Below, in pieces: positions 16,421 to 24,421 of a DNA stretch of 64,000 bases. The notes under the pieces were generated by a model that had not been told where the DNA came from, ran no database searches, and saw nothing but the letters and a program-made list of their open reading frames with translations. Both the position numbers and the translations under genes were made by a program. Positions within the stretch are counted from its first letter, which is position 1. The number at the start of each line of letters is the position of its first letter. This DNA comes from DATJLY01 sp963729295 (GTDB lineage Bacteria; Pseudomonadota; Alphaproteobacteria; ATCC43930; CGMCC-115725): the NCBI GenBank assembly GCA_963729295.1, contig CAVSNJ010000025.1:1-64000 (forward strand). Direction: 5' to 3'.

Positions 16421-17125
16421 CTAGGCGAGCTGCGCGATCATCATGGCGACGCGCGCGCCCGCGAGCGCCGAGGCTGCAGGATCGTAAGTCGGGCGCACGG
16501 GATTGAAGAAGGAATGGCCGGCGCCGGGATAGAGATATGTCTCGATGCGCGGATGGTTTTGCAGCGCCGCCGCGACCGCGTCGATTTCCGCGCGCGGCAC
16601 CGAGGCGTCGTCGAGCCCGTAATGAAGCTGCAGCTGGCAAGCGATGCGCGCGGCTTCGCTCGTGTAGCGCGAAATGCCGAGCGCGTAGAACGATGCGGCC
16701 GCATCGATTTCGGTGCGCGCAGCGGCGAGATAGGAGACGACGCCGCTGAAGCAGAACCCGACCGCCGCGACTTTTCGGCCGCCGGAGGTCGTGCGCAGGG
16801 CCGCGAGAGCGAGGCGCACATCGTCGATCGCGCGGTCGAAGTCGAAAGTCTCGAGCCGCTTCCAGCCGCGCTCGTGCCCGCCGTCATAGGGCAGCACGCC
16901 GTCGGGCTCGGAGCGCCAGAACAGGTTGGGCGCGAGCACGCGATGCCCGTCGGCGGCGTAGCGCGCGGCGAGATCGCGGAACGGCGCGCCGATGCCGAAC
17001 ATATCGTGGAAGAGGAGGATCGCGGCGCCGGCGCGCGCGCCTGGCTCAGGCTTCGCCTCGTAGGCGGCAAAGCGCCGCGTCCCGTCTTCGGCGAGCGTCA
17101 ACCATCCCGCATCGGCCATCGGCAA
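16421..17125 (-). CDS. Dienelactone hydrolase family protein
   Basis: The 234-residue alpha/beta hydrolase has the DLH catalytic set: nucleophile Cys125 in AVGFCFSG, Asp172 or Asp173 in YGLDDASVP and His204 in GAGHSFF. Family members open dienelactones produced in modified ortho cleavage of chlorocatechols and related rings, though many members act on other esters. It lies 8 bp from the bicupin gene in the same operon. A start six bases downstream (ATG 17119) is equally possible. Confidence 0.8.
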   Translation of the reverse strand: MPMADAGWLTLAEDGTRRFAAYEAKPEPGARAGAAILLFHDMFGIGAPFRDLAARYAADGHRVLAPNLFWRSEPDGVLPYDGGHERGWKRLETFDFDRAIDDVRLALAALRTTSGGRKVAAVGFCFSGVVSYLAAARTEIDAAASFYALGISRYTSEAARIACQLQLHYGLDDASVPRAEIDAVAAALQNHPRIETYLYPGAGHSFFNPVRPTYDPAASALAGARVAMMIAQLA

Positions 17126-17178
17126 AGCATAGCGATGGCGGCGCGAGCGGCATAGACGGAGCCAGTTCGGGTCGGGCT

Positions 17179-18261
17179 CTACGCGTCCGGAGCAAACGTC
17201 TCGACCGAGAGGATGGGCGGCAGGTGGCGCGCGATCATGGCCCAGCTATCGCCCTCGTCGGCGCTCGCGAACAGCTCGCCCGTATTGGTGCCGAAATAGA
17301 TCCCGGCCGGCGCGAGCCGATCGGTCGCCATCGCCTGGCGCAGCACGCAGAGATAGGCCTTGTCCTGCGGCAAGCCCCGGCGCAGATCGTGCCAGGTCTT
17401 GCCGCCGTCGCGCGTGCGCCACACCGCGGCCGCGGCATCGGGCATGAAGCGGCCGGCCTGATCGCCGTTCAGCGGCACGAGATAAGCCGTGTCGGGATCG
17501 CGCGGATGGACGATCGCGGGAAAGCCGAAGCTCGTCGGCAGGCCCGCCTCGATCGAGTCCCACGAGCGGCCGCCATCATCGCTCCGGTACATGCCGCAAT
17601 GGTTCTGCTGATAGAGCCGCAGCTTCGCGCCCGGCGCCAGCGCCAGCGCATGGACGCATTGGCCCCATTCGCCATAGCGCTGCTCGGGCGGCGCGTAATC
17701 GTTGCGCGTGCCGCGGTTGCGCGGCTCCCAGCTTTCACCGCCGTCCGACGTGTGGAACACGCCGGCCGAGGAGATCGCGACCCAGACCTGCGCGCGGTCG
17801 TCGGGATGCGGCACGATGTGGTGCAGGATGAGGCCCGCGCCGCCCGGCGGCCAGTTGGGCCGCGTCGGATGGGCGCGCAGGCCCGCGACATGGGCGAAGC
17901 TTTGGCCGCCATCGTCGCTGCGGAAGAGCCCGGCGGGCTCGACGCCGGCATAGAGCGCGCCGCCGGCGGCGGCGAGGCTCCACACCGATTTCACCGGCTC
18001 CTCGCCCGCGCCATAGGAGAACGCGGCGCTCGACTGCGTCCAGGTGGCGCCGAGATCGGTGGATTTCCACACCGCCGGCCCGAGCCAGGCATTGCCGCCG
18101 CCGGCATAGATCGCGCCGCTCGCCGGATCGGCGACGACGTGGTTCAGGGAGAGCGAATTGCAGAACGGGCCGTCGATCGCCCAGCTCTTGCGGCCCGCAT
18201 CGGCCGTCGCCAGAAACGCGCCTTTGCGCGTGCCGAGCAGAAGCATCAGTTTCCGCGCCAT
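17179..18261 (-). CDS. BNR/Asp-box repeat beta-propeller protein
   Basis: The 360-residue protein contains at least six Asp-box motifs (KSTDLGATW, RSDDGGQSF, TSDGGESW, RSDDGGRSW, RTRDGGKTW, ASADEGDSW), spaced as in a sialidase-like propeller. It lacks a signal peptide and the sialidase Arg triad is not evident, so it is probably cytoplasmic and not a sialidase. GGGAG precedes ATG 18261. It lies within the MarR-flanked operon; the function is unknown. Confidence 0.7.
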   Translation of the reverse strand: MARKLMLLLGTRKGAFLATADAGRKSWAIDGPFCNSLSLNHVVADPASGAIYAGGGNAWLGPAVWKSTDLGATWTQSSAAFSYGAGEEPVKSVWSLAAAGGALYAGVEPAGLFRSDDGGQSFAHVAGLRAHPTRPNWPPGGAGLILHHIVPHPDDRAQVWVAISSAGVFHTSDGGESWEPRNRGTRNDYAPPEQRYGEWGQCVHALALAPGAKLRLYQQNHCGMYRSDDGGRSWDSIEAGLPTSFGFPAIVHPRDPDTAYLVPLNGDQAGRFMPDAAAAVWRTRDGGKTWHDLRRGLPQDKAYLCVLRQAMATDRLAPAGIYFGTNTGELFASADEGDSWAMIARHLPPILSVETFAPDA

Positions 18262-18272
18262 GGAAAGCTCCC

Positions 18273-19475
18273 TCAATCGTCGAGCGCCTGATAGGCGGAG
18301 GTCCAGAAATCGCGCCACACCGGGTTGAACAGCGGGAACTCGGCGCGCTGCGTCATCAGCAGGCCGATCATGTCCTCGCCCGGATCGCAATACCACGACG
18401 TGCCGTAGCCGCCGTCCCAGCCGAAGCGGCCGGGCGCGGCCCAGATCTCGTCGCGCCCGGTGAAGACGAGGACGCCCATGCCCCAGCCGCGATTCCGCCA
18501 CATGTCGGGGAACCAGGCGGAGCGCGCCTTTTGCGCCTCGCTCAGCTGGTCCGCCAGCATCAGCTCGACCGCGGGGCGCGACAGGATGCGCGCGGCCCCG
18601 GACCGGCCCTTGCCGAGCATCATGCGCGCGAAGGCGAGATAATCGTCCGCGGTCGAGACGAGCCCGGCGCCGCCATCGGCAAAGGCCGGCGTACCGATCC
18701 ATTTGCTGTCGGCGATGCCGTCGTTCAAATCGAGCGCGCCGGTTTTCTGGTTCGCCCAATAGCTCGCGGCGAGCCGGCCGAGTTTTTGGCGCGGCACGGA
18801 GAAGCCGGTGTCCTGCATGCCGAGCGGCGCAAAAATGCGCTCGCGCAGGAACTCCTCGAGCGGCCGGCCGGTCGCGCGCGCGATGAGAATGCCGAGCACC
18901 ATGGCGCCAATGTTATACATCCAGCTTTCGCCCGGCTGGTGCATCAGCGGGAGCGTCGCGAGCCGGCGCAGCCATTCGTCGGGCCCGTGCGGCATCGCCT
19001 GGTCGGGCGGACCGAACCCGACGATGCCGAGCTCGGCGATCGCCGTCTGGATCGGATAGAGATCGGGCGGCCCGAAGATCATGCCGGTGCCGAGGCGGAA
19101 GGTGAGGAGATCGCGCAAGGTGATGGCGCGCGCGGCCGGCACCGTGTCGCTGAGCGGCGCGTCGATCCGCGTCAGCACTCTGGGATTGGCGAGCTCCGGC
19201 AGGAGGGTTGCGACCGGATCGTCGAGCCGGAGTCGGCACTCCTCGACGAGGATCATCGCCGCGACGGCAACGATCGGCTTCGTCATCGAGGTGATGCGGA
19301 AGATGGTATCGCGCCGCATCGGGCCGCCGCCGAATTCGCGCGCTCCCGCCGCATCGACCACGCTCTCGCCGCGCCGCCACAACAGCGTGACATAGCCCGG
19401 CACCAAGCCCTTGGCGACGTGGCCGGCCATGACGGCGCGCATCTTTTCGAGGCGGTCGGGCGAGAACGCGGCCAT
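18273..19475 (-). CDS. Serine hydrolase, beta-lactamase class C family
   Basis: The 400-residue protein has the serine hydrolase motifs SxxK (S63-M-T-K66) and YxN-like Y187-N188 in WMYNIGAM, and a C-terminal GGYGTSW that may stand in for KTG. No signal peptide is seen, so it is likely an intracellular esterase rather than a beta-lactamase. ATG 19475 begins 2 bases before the stop of the upstream VOC gene region ends, so the two are tightly coupled. It may cleave an ester or lactone made by the operon. Confidence 0.75.
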   Translation of the reverse strand: MAAFSPDRLEKMRAVMAGHVAKGLVPGYVTLLWRRGESVVDAAGAREFGGGPMRRDTIFRITSMTKPIVAVAAMILVEECRLRLDDPVATLLPELANPRVLTRIDAPLSDTVPAARAITLRDLLTFRLGTGMIFGPPDLYPIQTAIAELGIVGFGPPDQAMPHGPDEWLRRLATLPLMHQPGESWMYNIGAMVLGILIARATGRPLEEFLRERIFAPLGMQDTGFSVPRQKLGRLAASYWANQKTGALDLNDGIADSKWIGTPAFADGGAGLVSTADDYLAFARMMLGKGRSGAARILSRPAVELMLADQLSEAQKARSAWFPDMWRNRGWGMGVLVFTGRDEIWAAPGRFGWDGGYGTSWYCDPGEDMIGLLMTQRAEFPLFNPVWRDFWTSAYQALDD

Positions 19476-19477
19476 CG

Positions 19478-19882
19478 TCACGTTCCGACGTGGACCATCC
19501 ACGACACGCCGAACTTGTCCGCAACCATACCGAAGCGCGGCGAGAAGAAGGTCTTGGCGAGCGGCATCTGAACCTTGCCGCCATCGGCAAGCGCGCCGAA
19601 CAGGCGCTCGGCCTCATCGACGCTCTCGGCCATGAGCGAGAGGGCGAAGCCCTCGAAATGCCCCGTGCCCTCGCAGCGGCCGTCGGAGACGAAGAGCTCG
19701 TGGCCGCCGACCCGGACGCTGCCATGCATGATCTTGTCGGCGTTGCCGGGCGCGACCATCGCCGGATCGGGCGCCTCCTTGAAGCGCATGAGCGATGTCA
19801 CCTCCGCGCCCACCGCGCGGCGGTAGAAGTCGAGCGCTTCCTCGCACGCCCCGCCGAAGAAGATATAAGGATTGAATTTCAT
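19478..19882 (-). CDS. VOC family protein (PhnB/YjdN-like)
   Basis: The 134-residue protein resembles PhnB-like glyoxalase-fold proteins: NPYIFFGGACEEALDFYR at the start, MHGSVRVGGHELFVSD in the middle, and a final W-x-V-x-V strand. These proteins are metal-binding or metal-free scaffolds with unclear reactions. It is the first gene of the leftward operon that runs to the HpaB-type gene, and it is divergent from the MarR regulator. Confidence 0.75.
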   Translation of the reverse strand: MKFNPYIFFGGACEEALDFYRRAVGAEVTSLMRFKEAPDPAMVAPGNADKIMHGSVRVGGHELFVSDGRCEGTGHFEGFALSLMAESVDEAERLFGALADGGKVQMPLAKTFFSPRFGMVADKFGVSWMVHVGT

Positions 19883-19906
19883 GCTCGCCTCCGCGCCGCC
19901 TCGTTT

Positions 19907-19944
19907 GCGGCATTGACTTGGCGCCGCGTCCGCGGCATTGACTT
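19907..19944. repeat. 25-bp-spaced direct repeat with -35-like box
   Basis: GCGGCATTGACTT occurs twice, at 19907-19919 and 19932-19944. Each copy includes a TTGACT -35-like hexamer. The repeat lies in the divergent promoter region between the VOC gene and the MarR gene. Confidence 0.6.
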
Positions 19945-19966
19945 ATTAAGTTGATATCAACATAAT
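19939..19966 (+). promoter_or_regulatory. MarR promoter with palindromic operator
   Basis: A -35 TTGACT (19939-19944) and -10 CATAAT (19961-19966) are 16 bp apart. The spacer holds the perfect palindrome GTTGATATCAAC (19950-19961), a typical MarR-family operator, extended by partly symmetric TTATTAA/ATAATC arms. Binding there would block the promoter, so autoregulation and control of the divergent operon are likely. Confidence 0.65.
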
Positions 19967-19976
19967 CCGGTCGCCG

Positions 19977-20423
19977 ATGTCAATGCCAACGCAAATCCCC
20001 TTTCGAGTGACGCTCGATGTGCGCGAAACGTGCCTTTGCCTCCATCTGCAGCGCGCGGCGCGCGCGGTCGCGCGGCGCTTCGATGAGGCGCTCAGGCAAG
20101 CGGGCCTGACGAGCGGCCAGTTCTCGCTCATGATGGCGCTGAACCGCGCCGAGCCGCCGACCATGAGCCAGGTCTCGGCCGGGCTTGCCATGGACCGCAC
20201 GACGCTCACCGCGAATCTGAAGCCGCTCGCGCGCGAGGGATTGGTCAAGATCGCGGTCGGCCGCGAGGATCGCCGCAGCCGCGTCCTCACCCTGACGGCA
20301 AAAGGCCGCGCGGCGCTTGCCGCGGCCGTGCCGGCGTGGCGCAAGACGCAAGCCGAGATGGACCGGACCGTCGCCAAGACGAGCCCGGATCGCCTGCGCG
20401 CGGCGCTGCGCGCGCTGTCGTAA
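19977..20423 (+). CDS. MarR family transcriptional regulator
   Basis: The 148-residue protein has a MarR winged helix-turn-helix: recognition region TMSQVSAGLAMDRTTLTANL (about residues 62-81) and the wing with the conserved D-x-R motif (GREDRRSRVLTLTAKG). MarR repressors usually respond to aromatic ligands. It is divergent from a six-gene operon containing an HpaB-like hydroxylase, bicupin and dienelactone hydrolase, which it probably controls through the palindrome at 19950-19961. ATG 19983 is an alternative start. Confidence 0.85.
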   Translation: MSMPTQIPFRVTLDVRETCLCLHLQRAARAVARRFDEALRQAGLTSGQFSLMMALNRAEPPTMSQVSAGLAMDRTTLTANLKPLAREGLVKIAVGREDRRSRVLTLTAKGRAALAAAVPAWRKTQAEMDRTVAKTSPDRLRAALRALS

Positions 20424-20476
20424 GCCGGCACGTATGGTTTGACATCGATAGGTGCCTCCGGTATCGGGCGCGGACG

Positions 20477-21160
20477 ATGGAGGACCCTAAATCCGCCGCC
20501 GAAACCGTGCCGCTCGAGGCGCTTGCGGCGGCGATCGCGCCGGCGCGCGATGACGCGGAGTGGCAGGACGGGCTCGATCTTCTGGCGCTGGCGGCGGGGC
20601 TGAAGCCGGTCGCGATGTTCGGCCGCGGCGCCGGCGCGATCGAGTCTTGGGATGCGCTGGCCCGGCGCTTCGATCTGCCGACGATCGAAGCGGCGCCCTG
20701 GGACGCGGCGCCGCCCAAGAATTTCTTTCCGCGCTGGTATCTCGATGCCACATCCGCGCGCCGCGCACGGCAAAAAATTCTGCTGGTCGCGCGCGAGGAC
20801 GCGCTCCTTCAGCGCGCGCGGGCGCTGGCCGCGAAAGGCCGCGTCTCGGTTGCGGAGGAGGCGGAGATTCTGGGTTATCCGCCGTGCTGCGTCGCCGAGC
20901 ATCATGCCGCCGCGCTCGCGCACGAGCGGCAGACGGCATATCTCGTCGGCCACGCCAATCCCGATGACGAGGCGCTGCGGATGCGCCTCGTCGCGAGCGG
21001 CGCCACGCCCTATCTCGCGCCGCCCGTCCTCGCGCCGTCGCGCTGGACATCCGTCAATCTGTGCCGCGTTTGCGCCGCCGGCACTGACGGCCCGGCGCGG
21101 GGCCTGGAGCGCGCCTACGCGGCGCTTGCGGCGCGGCTTGCCTATCCGGCGCGCGCCTAG
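20477..21160 (+). CDS. Conserved protein with GYPPCC motif
   Basis: The 227-residue protein has a central EEAEILGYPPCCVAEHH segment (about residues 130-146) and a later LCRVCAA pair, giving four cysteines. GYPxCC motifs occur in DUF483-type proteins of unknown function; I cannot confirm the family. It ends 2 bp before the UbiD-like gene and is on the same strand, so co-translation is likely. A metal or cofactor role for the UbiD system is possible but only an inference. Confidence 0.55.
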   Translation: MEDPKSAAETVPLEALAAAIAPARDDAEWQDGLDLLALAAGLKPVAMFGRGAGAIESWDALARRFDLPTIEAAPWDAAPPKNFFPRWYLDATSARRARQKILLVAREDALLQRARALAAKGRVSVAEEAEILGYPPCCVAEHHAAALAHERQTAYLVGHANPDDEALRMRLVASGATPYLAPPVLAPSRWTSVNLCRVCAAGTDGPARGLERAYAALAARLAYPARA

Positions 21161-21162
21161 CC

Positions 21163-23625
21163 ATGCCGGACCAGTCGCTCCGCACTCATCTCGCCAATCT
21201 CGAGCAGCAGGGCGAGCTCATCCGCTTCAGCGCCGAGATCGATCCCGACGCGAACATGGCGGCAGTGGCGCACCGCACCTTCGCCGAGCTCGGCAAGGCG
21301 TGCTTCTTCGATCACGTGAAGGGCCATCCCGATTGGCGCGTCGCGGCGCAACTGGTCGCCGACCGGCGCAAATGGGCGGTGGCGCTGGGCGTCGGCGAGT
21401 CCGAAGTGGTCGCGACCCTGATCGAGCGGATCGGGGCCCGCGTGCCGACCGTCGCGGTCGCCAAGGGCGATGCGCCGGTGAAGGACGTCGTCCTGCTCGG
21501 CGACGAAGTCGACCTGACCAAGCTGCCGGCGATGTGGACGTCGGAGAAGGATCCGGGCCGCTACATCGCCGCCGGCATGTGCTTCATCAAGGATCCGGAG
21601 ACCGGCATCCGCAACGTCTCATTCCATCGCGCGCAGATCGTCGGGCCCGACCGCACCGGCTTCCTCATCTGCCCGCGCCAGGCGCTCAAGATCTTCGAGA
21701 TGTACGGGGCGCAGAACCGGCCGATGGAAGTGGCGATGGTGGTGGGCGCGCATCCGCTCATCGGCTTCGCCGCGGGGTTCGTCGCCGATTATGGCACCGA
21801 CGAGATGACGATCGCGGGCGCGCTCCTCGGCGAAGGGGTGCGCATGGTGAAATGCGAGACGATCGACATGGAGGTGCCGGCCGAGGCCGAGCTCGTGATC
21901 GAGGGCGAGATTTTCCCGGGCGAGCGCACGCCGGAAGGCCCGTTCGGCGAAGTCACCGGAACCTATGCGCAGGAAGGCTCGACCCCGCTCTTTCGCGTCA
22001 AGGCGATCACGCACCGCCGCGACCCGATCTTCCACGCCATGCAATGCGGGCTCGCGCCGAGCGAGGCGCATGCGCTGATCGGCACCACGGTCGAGATGAA
22101 ATTGTGGGAGCATTTGCGCGGCATCGATGCCGGCGAATTGCATCTGCTCGACGTGCGCTGCATCGGCGGCATGTCGCCGCTTTTCGTCGTGCTGCAACTG
22201 CGCCAGGACGTGCCCGGCCAAGGCAAGCATGCCGCGCTCGCGGCGCTGTCGAGCCCCTATCTCCATCCGAAATTCGCGGTCGCGGTCGATGACGACATCG
22301 ATCCCGCCGATGTGAACGATGTGATGTGGGCCTTGGCGACGCGGCTCGACGCCGGCAGCGACCTCGCGCGCGTCAATGCCGCGCGCGTCTTCACGCTCGA
22401 CAACGCCTCGCCGATCGAGCCCGGCATGAGCCCGATGTACCGCGTCGGCACCAAGATGATTCTGGACGCGACGCGCCCGCCCGGAGATGCGCGGTTTCGC
22501 CGCGCCGAAGGCTGGCATCCCGCGCCATCAGCCGGGGAGACGCGCGCGGCCTGGGCGAGGAACCTCGGCGCCGGCGAAGGCGACGTGCTGGCATGGGTCG
22601 CGCGCACGCTCGCTCTGCCCGCGGCAAAGGCGGAGGCGACGGCAAAGGTCGCGCGGCAAAAACTCTCGCCGGAGATGGTGCCGGCCGACGAATTCGCCGC
22701 GGTCGCGGTGGCGCGCGACGAAGCGGGGCGCGCGATCTTGGGCTTGGCGCGGCTCGTGCCGGCCGGCGACGGGCGCTGCGCGATCGTGGAGCTTGCGCCG
22801 GCGCTCGAGCGCGCGCGGCGCGGCACGGGCGAGCTGGCGCTCGCGCTCATTCTCGACGCGGCCGCGCCCATCGTGCTGGCGGCGGCAATGGGCGCGTGGC
22901 GCACGAGCGATTTCGCGCTCGCCGCCACTCTCGCCGGGCGAGCGCTCGATCTCGCGCGCGACGACGCATCGGGGCTGGTCGTGCCGGCGGGCGCCGGGAT
23001 CATCTTCGGCGCGGTCCTGCCGGGGGCGGGCCTCCCCGTGCGCGATGCGGCAACGCCGTTCGGCACGCGGACGGGCGAGCTTCCGTGCCCGGTATTCGAG
23101 CCGCGCGCGAGCGGCGGCGGCGCGGCGGACCTGCGCAGGGATTATCGCGGCGCGATGGCGCTCGCGGCCGAGGCGCTCGTGCTGCGCCACATCGGCAACA
23201 TCGAGGGCGGGCTCGAATTGCTCGACGTGCGCTGCCCTATCGCCGGCGGCTGCCAAGTCGTGGTGGTGAAGATGCGGGCGCGCGTCGAGGGCCAGGGGAA
23301 GACGGCGCTGATGGGCGCGCTGTCCGGGCCGGTCAATGGCGTGAAGCTCGCGGTCGCGGTCGACGAGGATGTCGACGCGGGCGATCTGCGCGACGTGTTC
23401 TGGTCGATCGCGAGCCGCACGCACGCCGAAAAGGATGTCGCCGTGATCCCCGGCATGCGCGCCCATCCGCTCGATTTCGTCTCGGCCGCGCGCGGATGTT
23501 CGCGCTGGCTCATCGATGCGACGATGCCGCCGCTCTCGCAAGGGAAGCGGCGCGAGGATTTCGCGCGCGCCATCCCGAAAAACCTCGTCATCACCGATTT
23601 GGCGCGCTTCCTGCCGCCGGTCTAG
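21163..23625 (+). CDS. UbiD-family decarboxylase with a second degenerate UbiD domain
   Basis: The 820-residue protein is nearly twice the usual length. Residues 1 to about 470 form a complete UbiD (prenylated-FMN decarboxylase) with the catalytic PEGPFGE segment (E258, E263). Residues about 520-820 repeat the middle and C-terminal parts of the same fold: AATPFGT at 629-635 aligns with PEGPFGE, and LELLDVRCPIAGGCQ aligns with LHLLDVRCIGGMSPL. Both glutamates are replaced in the second copy (A630, T635), so it is probably non-catalytic. No UbiX is nearby. Substrate is likely an aromatic or unsaturated acid. Confidence 0.8.
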   Translation: MPDQSLRTHLANLEQQGELIRFSAEIDPDANMAAVAHRTFAELGKACFFDHVKGHPDWRVAAQLVADRRKWAVALGVGESEVVATLIERIGARVPTVAVAKGDAPVKDVVLLGDEVDLTKLPAMWTSEKDPGRYIAAGMCFIKDPETGIRNVSFHRAQIVGPDRTGFLICPRQALKIFEMYGAQNRPMEVAMVVGAHPLIGFAAGFVADYGTDEMTIAGALLGEGVRMVKCETIDMEVPAEAELVIEGEIFPGERTPEGPFGEVTGTYAQEGSTPLFRVKAITHRRDPIFHAMQCGLAPSEAHALIGTTVEMKLWEHLRGIDAGELHLLDVRCIGGMSPLFVVLQLRQDVPGQGKHAALAALSSPYLHPKFAVAVDDDIDPADVNDVMWALATRLDAGSDLARVNAARVFTLDNASPIEPGMSPMYRVGTKMILDATRPPGDARFRRAEGWHPAPSAGETRAAWARNLGAGEGDVLAWVARTLALPAAKAEATAKVARQKLSPEMVPADEFAAVAVARDEAGRAILGLARLVPAGDGRCAIVELAPALERARRGTGELALALILDAAAPIVLAAAMGAWRTSDFALAATLAGRALDLARDDASGLVVPAGAGIIFGAVLPGAGLPVRDAATPFGTRTGELPCPVFEPRASGGGAADLRRDYRGAMALAAEALVLRHIGNIEGGLELLDVRCPIAGGCQVVVVKMRARVEGQGKTALMGALSGPVNGVKLAVAVDEDVDAGDLRDVFWSIASRTHAEKDVAVIPGMRAHPLDFVSAARGCSRWLIDATMPPLSQGKRREDFARAIPKNLVITDLARFLPPV

Positions 23626-23713
23626 GGACCGCTTCCGGAGCGGCCCCTGGTGCTCTATAAACGCTGCAGGATTTGAGCGGTCGCTGACCGATAAGCCGAC
23701 CCGTTCGTCCGCC

Positions 23714-23747
23714 AAAGCCCCGCCCGGTCACCTGGGCGGGGCTTTTT
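23714..23747. terminator. Rho-independent terminator
   Basis: The stem GCCCCGCCC...GGGCGGGGC with a GTCACCT-type loop is preceded by AAA and followed by TTTTT. It would end transcription of the UbiD operon just before the tRNA gene. Confidence 0.8.
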
Positions 23748-23790
23748 CATGGCATGAGGGCCCGCTAGTGTCGCCCTCGCCCAGCGATCC

Positions 23791-23880
23791 GGAGGGGTGG
23801 CCGAGTGGTCTAAGGCGCACGCCTGGAGAGCGTGTATGGGGGCAACTCCATCGTGGGTTCGAATCCCACTCCCTCCGCCA
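23791..23880 (+). tRNA. tRNA-Ser (GGA)
   Basis: The acceptor GGAGGGG pairs with TCCCTCC, followed by discriminator G and an encoded CCA (23878-23880). The anticodon stem CACGC/GCGTG encloses CTGGAGA with anticodon GGA at 23825-23827. A long variable arm (around TATGGGGGCAACTCCATC) and GGTTCGAAT T-loop are typical of class II tRNA-Ser. Its 3' end is the probable integration site of the island that follows. Confidence 0.93.
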
Positions 23881-23887
23881 AAGCCCC
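23867..23887. repeat. Left attachment-like repeat (tRNA-Ser 3' end)
   Basis: CACTCCCTCCGCCAAAGCCC plus one C overlaps the tRNA T-arm end, acceptor and CCA. It matches 37732-37752 at 20 of 21 positions. The 14-nt part TCCGCCAAAGCCCC also occurs at 23708-23721, just upstream of the tRNA. Confidence 0.65.
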
Positions 23888-23990
23888 AATCGTGCGCAAA
23901 GTGGAACATCATGCGGCGCTGCCTTATACCAAGATAGCAGACTTCATGGCTGCACTCCGGGAGCAGAAGGGGATATACACCCGCGCAGGT
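23883..23990 (+). pseudogene. Tyrosine integrase fragment (P4-type)
   Basis: Translation gives APIVRKVEHHAALPYTKIAD then FMAALREQKGI, which closely resembles the segment before the catalytic domain of P4-type tyrosine integrases (HHAALPY followed by FMAxLRxxxG). Only about 35 residues survive; the flanking sequence is unrelated and no catalytic R-H-R-Y residues are present. It begins directly at the tRNA end, where such integrases normally reside. It is a remnant, not a gene. Confidence 0.6.
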
Positions 23991-24003
23991 GGCGATGGCC
24001 GTG

Positions 24004-24261
24004 TGGCATACCGAGTCATCAGCTGTCGCGGCAGAATTCACGTGGCGCGGTTCCGACGAGCTTAAAGCGCTCGGGGTTGCAGGCGACCTCTGCCGCACCG
24101 GAGTGGCGCTACCAGCAATCAATGATCTGATGGAACTCAGTTCGACGGAATATGTCGACCCTCGATGGTATTCGCTGCCAGATGCTAACGCGATTGCCGA
24201 GTTTATTAGACGACCTGTTTGCCTAGTGGCCGACCCCAAAAATACGTCGTGGTGCCTGTAG
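24004..24261 (+). CDS. Hypothetical protein, weakly supported
   Basis: An open reading of about 85 residues (from ATG 23989, 23995 or a later GTG) contains WHTESSAVAAEFTW and a hydrophobic, Pro-poor middle. No ribosome site or known family is evident. It lies in low-GC sequence of the island between the integrase remnant and the LysR gene. It could be real or a chance reading; the 24262-24421 stretch after it holds no gene I can support. Confidence 0.2.
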   Translation, partial: WHTESSAVAAEFTWRGSDELKALGVAGDLCRTGVALPAINDLMELSSTEYVDPRWYSLPDANAIAEFIRRPVCLVADPKNTSWCL

Positions 24262-24421
24262 GTAGAGTCCGATATTGAACTGAAAGCGGCCGTCGCGCGC
24301 TTCGGTCGGGACTTCGGGAAAGTGCCAGCAGCGGACTCGACGAGTTCCGCGCTCGTGCAAACGATCCCTAGTCGTCGCGATTGATTGGCACGAGTCTCCC
24401 ATGCAACTGAAGGCTGCTTTT

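Noticed and set aside
23655..24239. Long leftward reading over the tRNA (contains GGGSGIRTHDG)
   Set aside because: The SGIRTHD string is the known artefact of translating the antisense of a tRNA-Ser gene; the reading spans the tRNA and a terminator.
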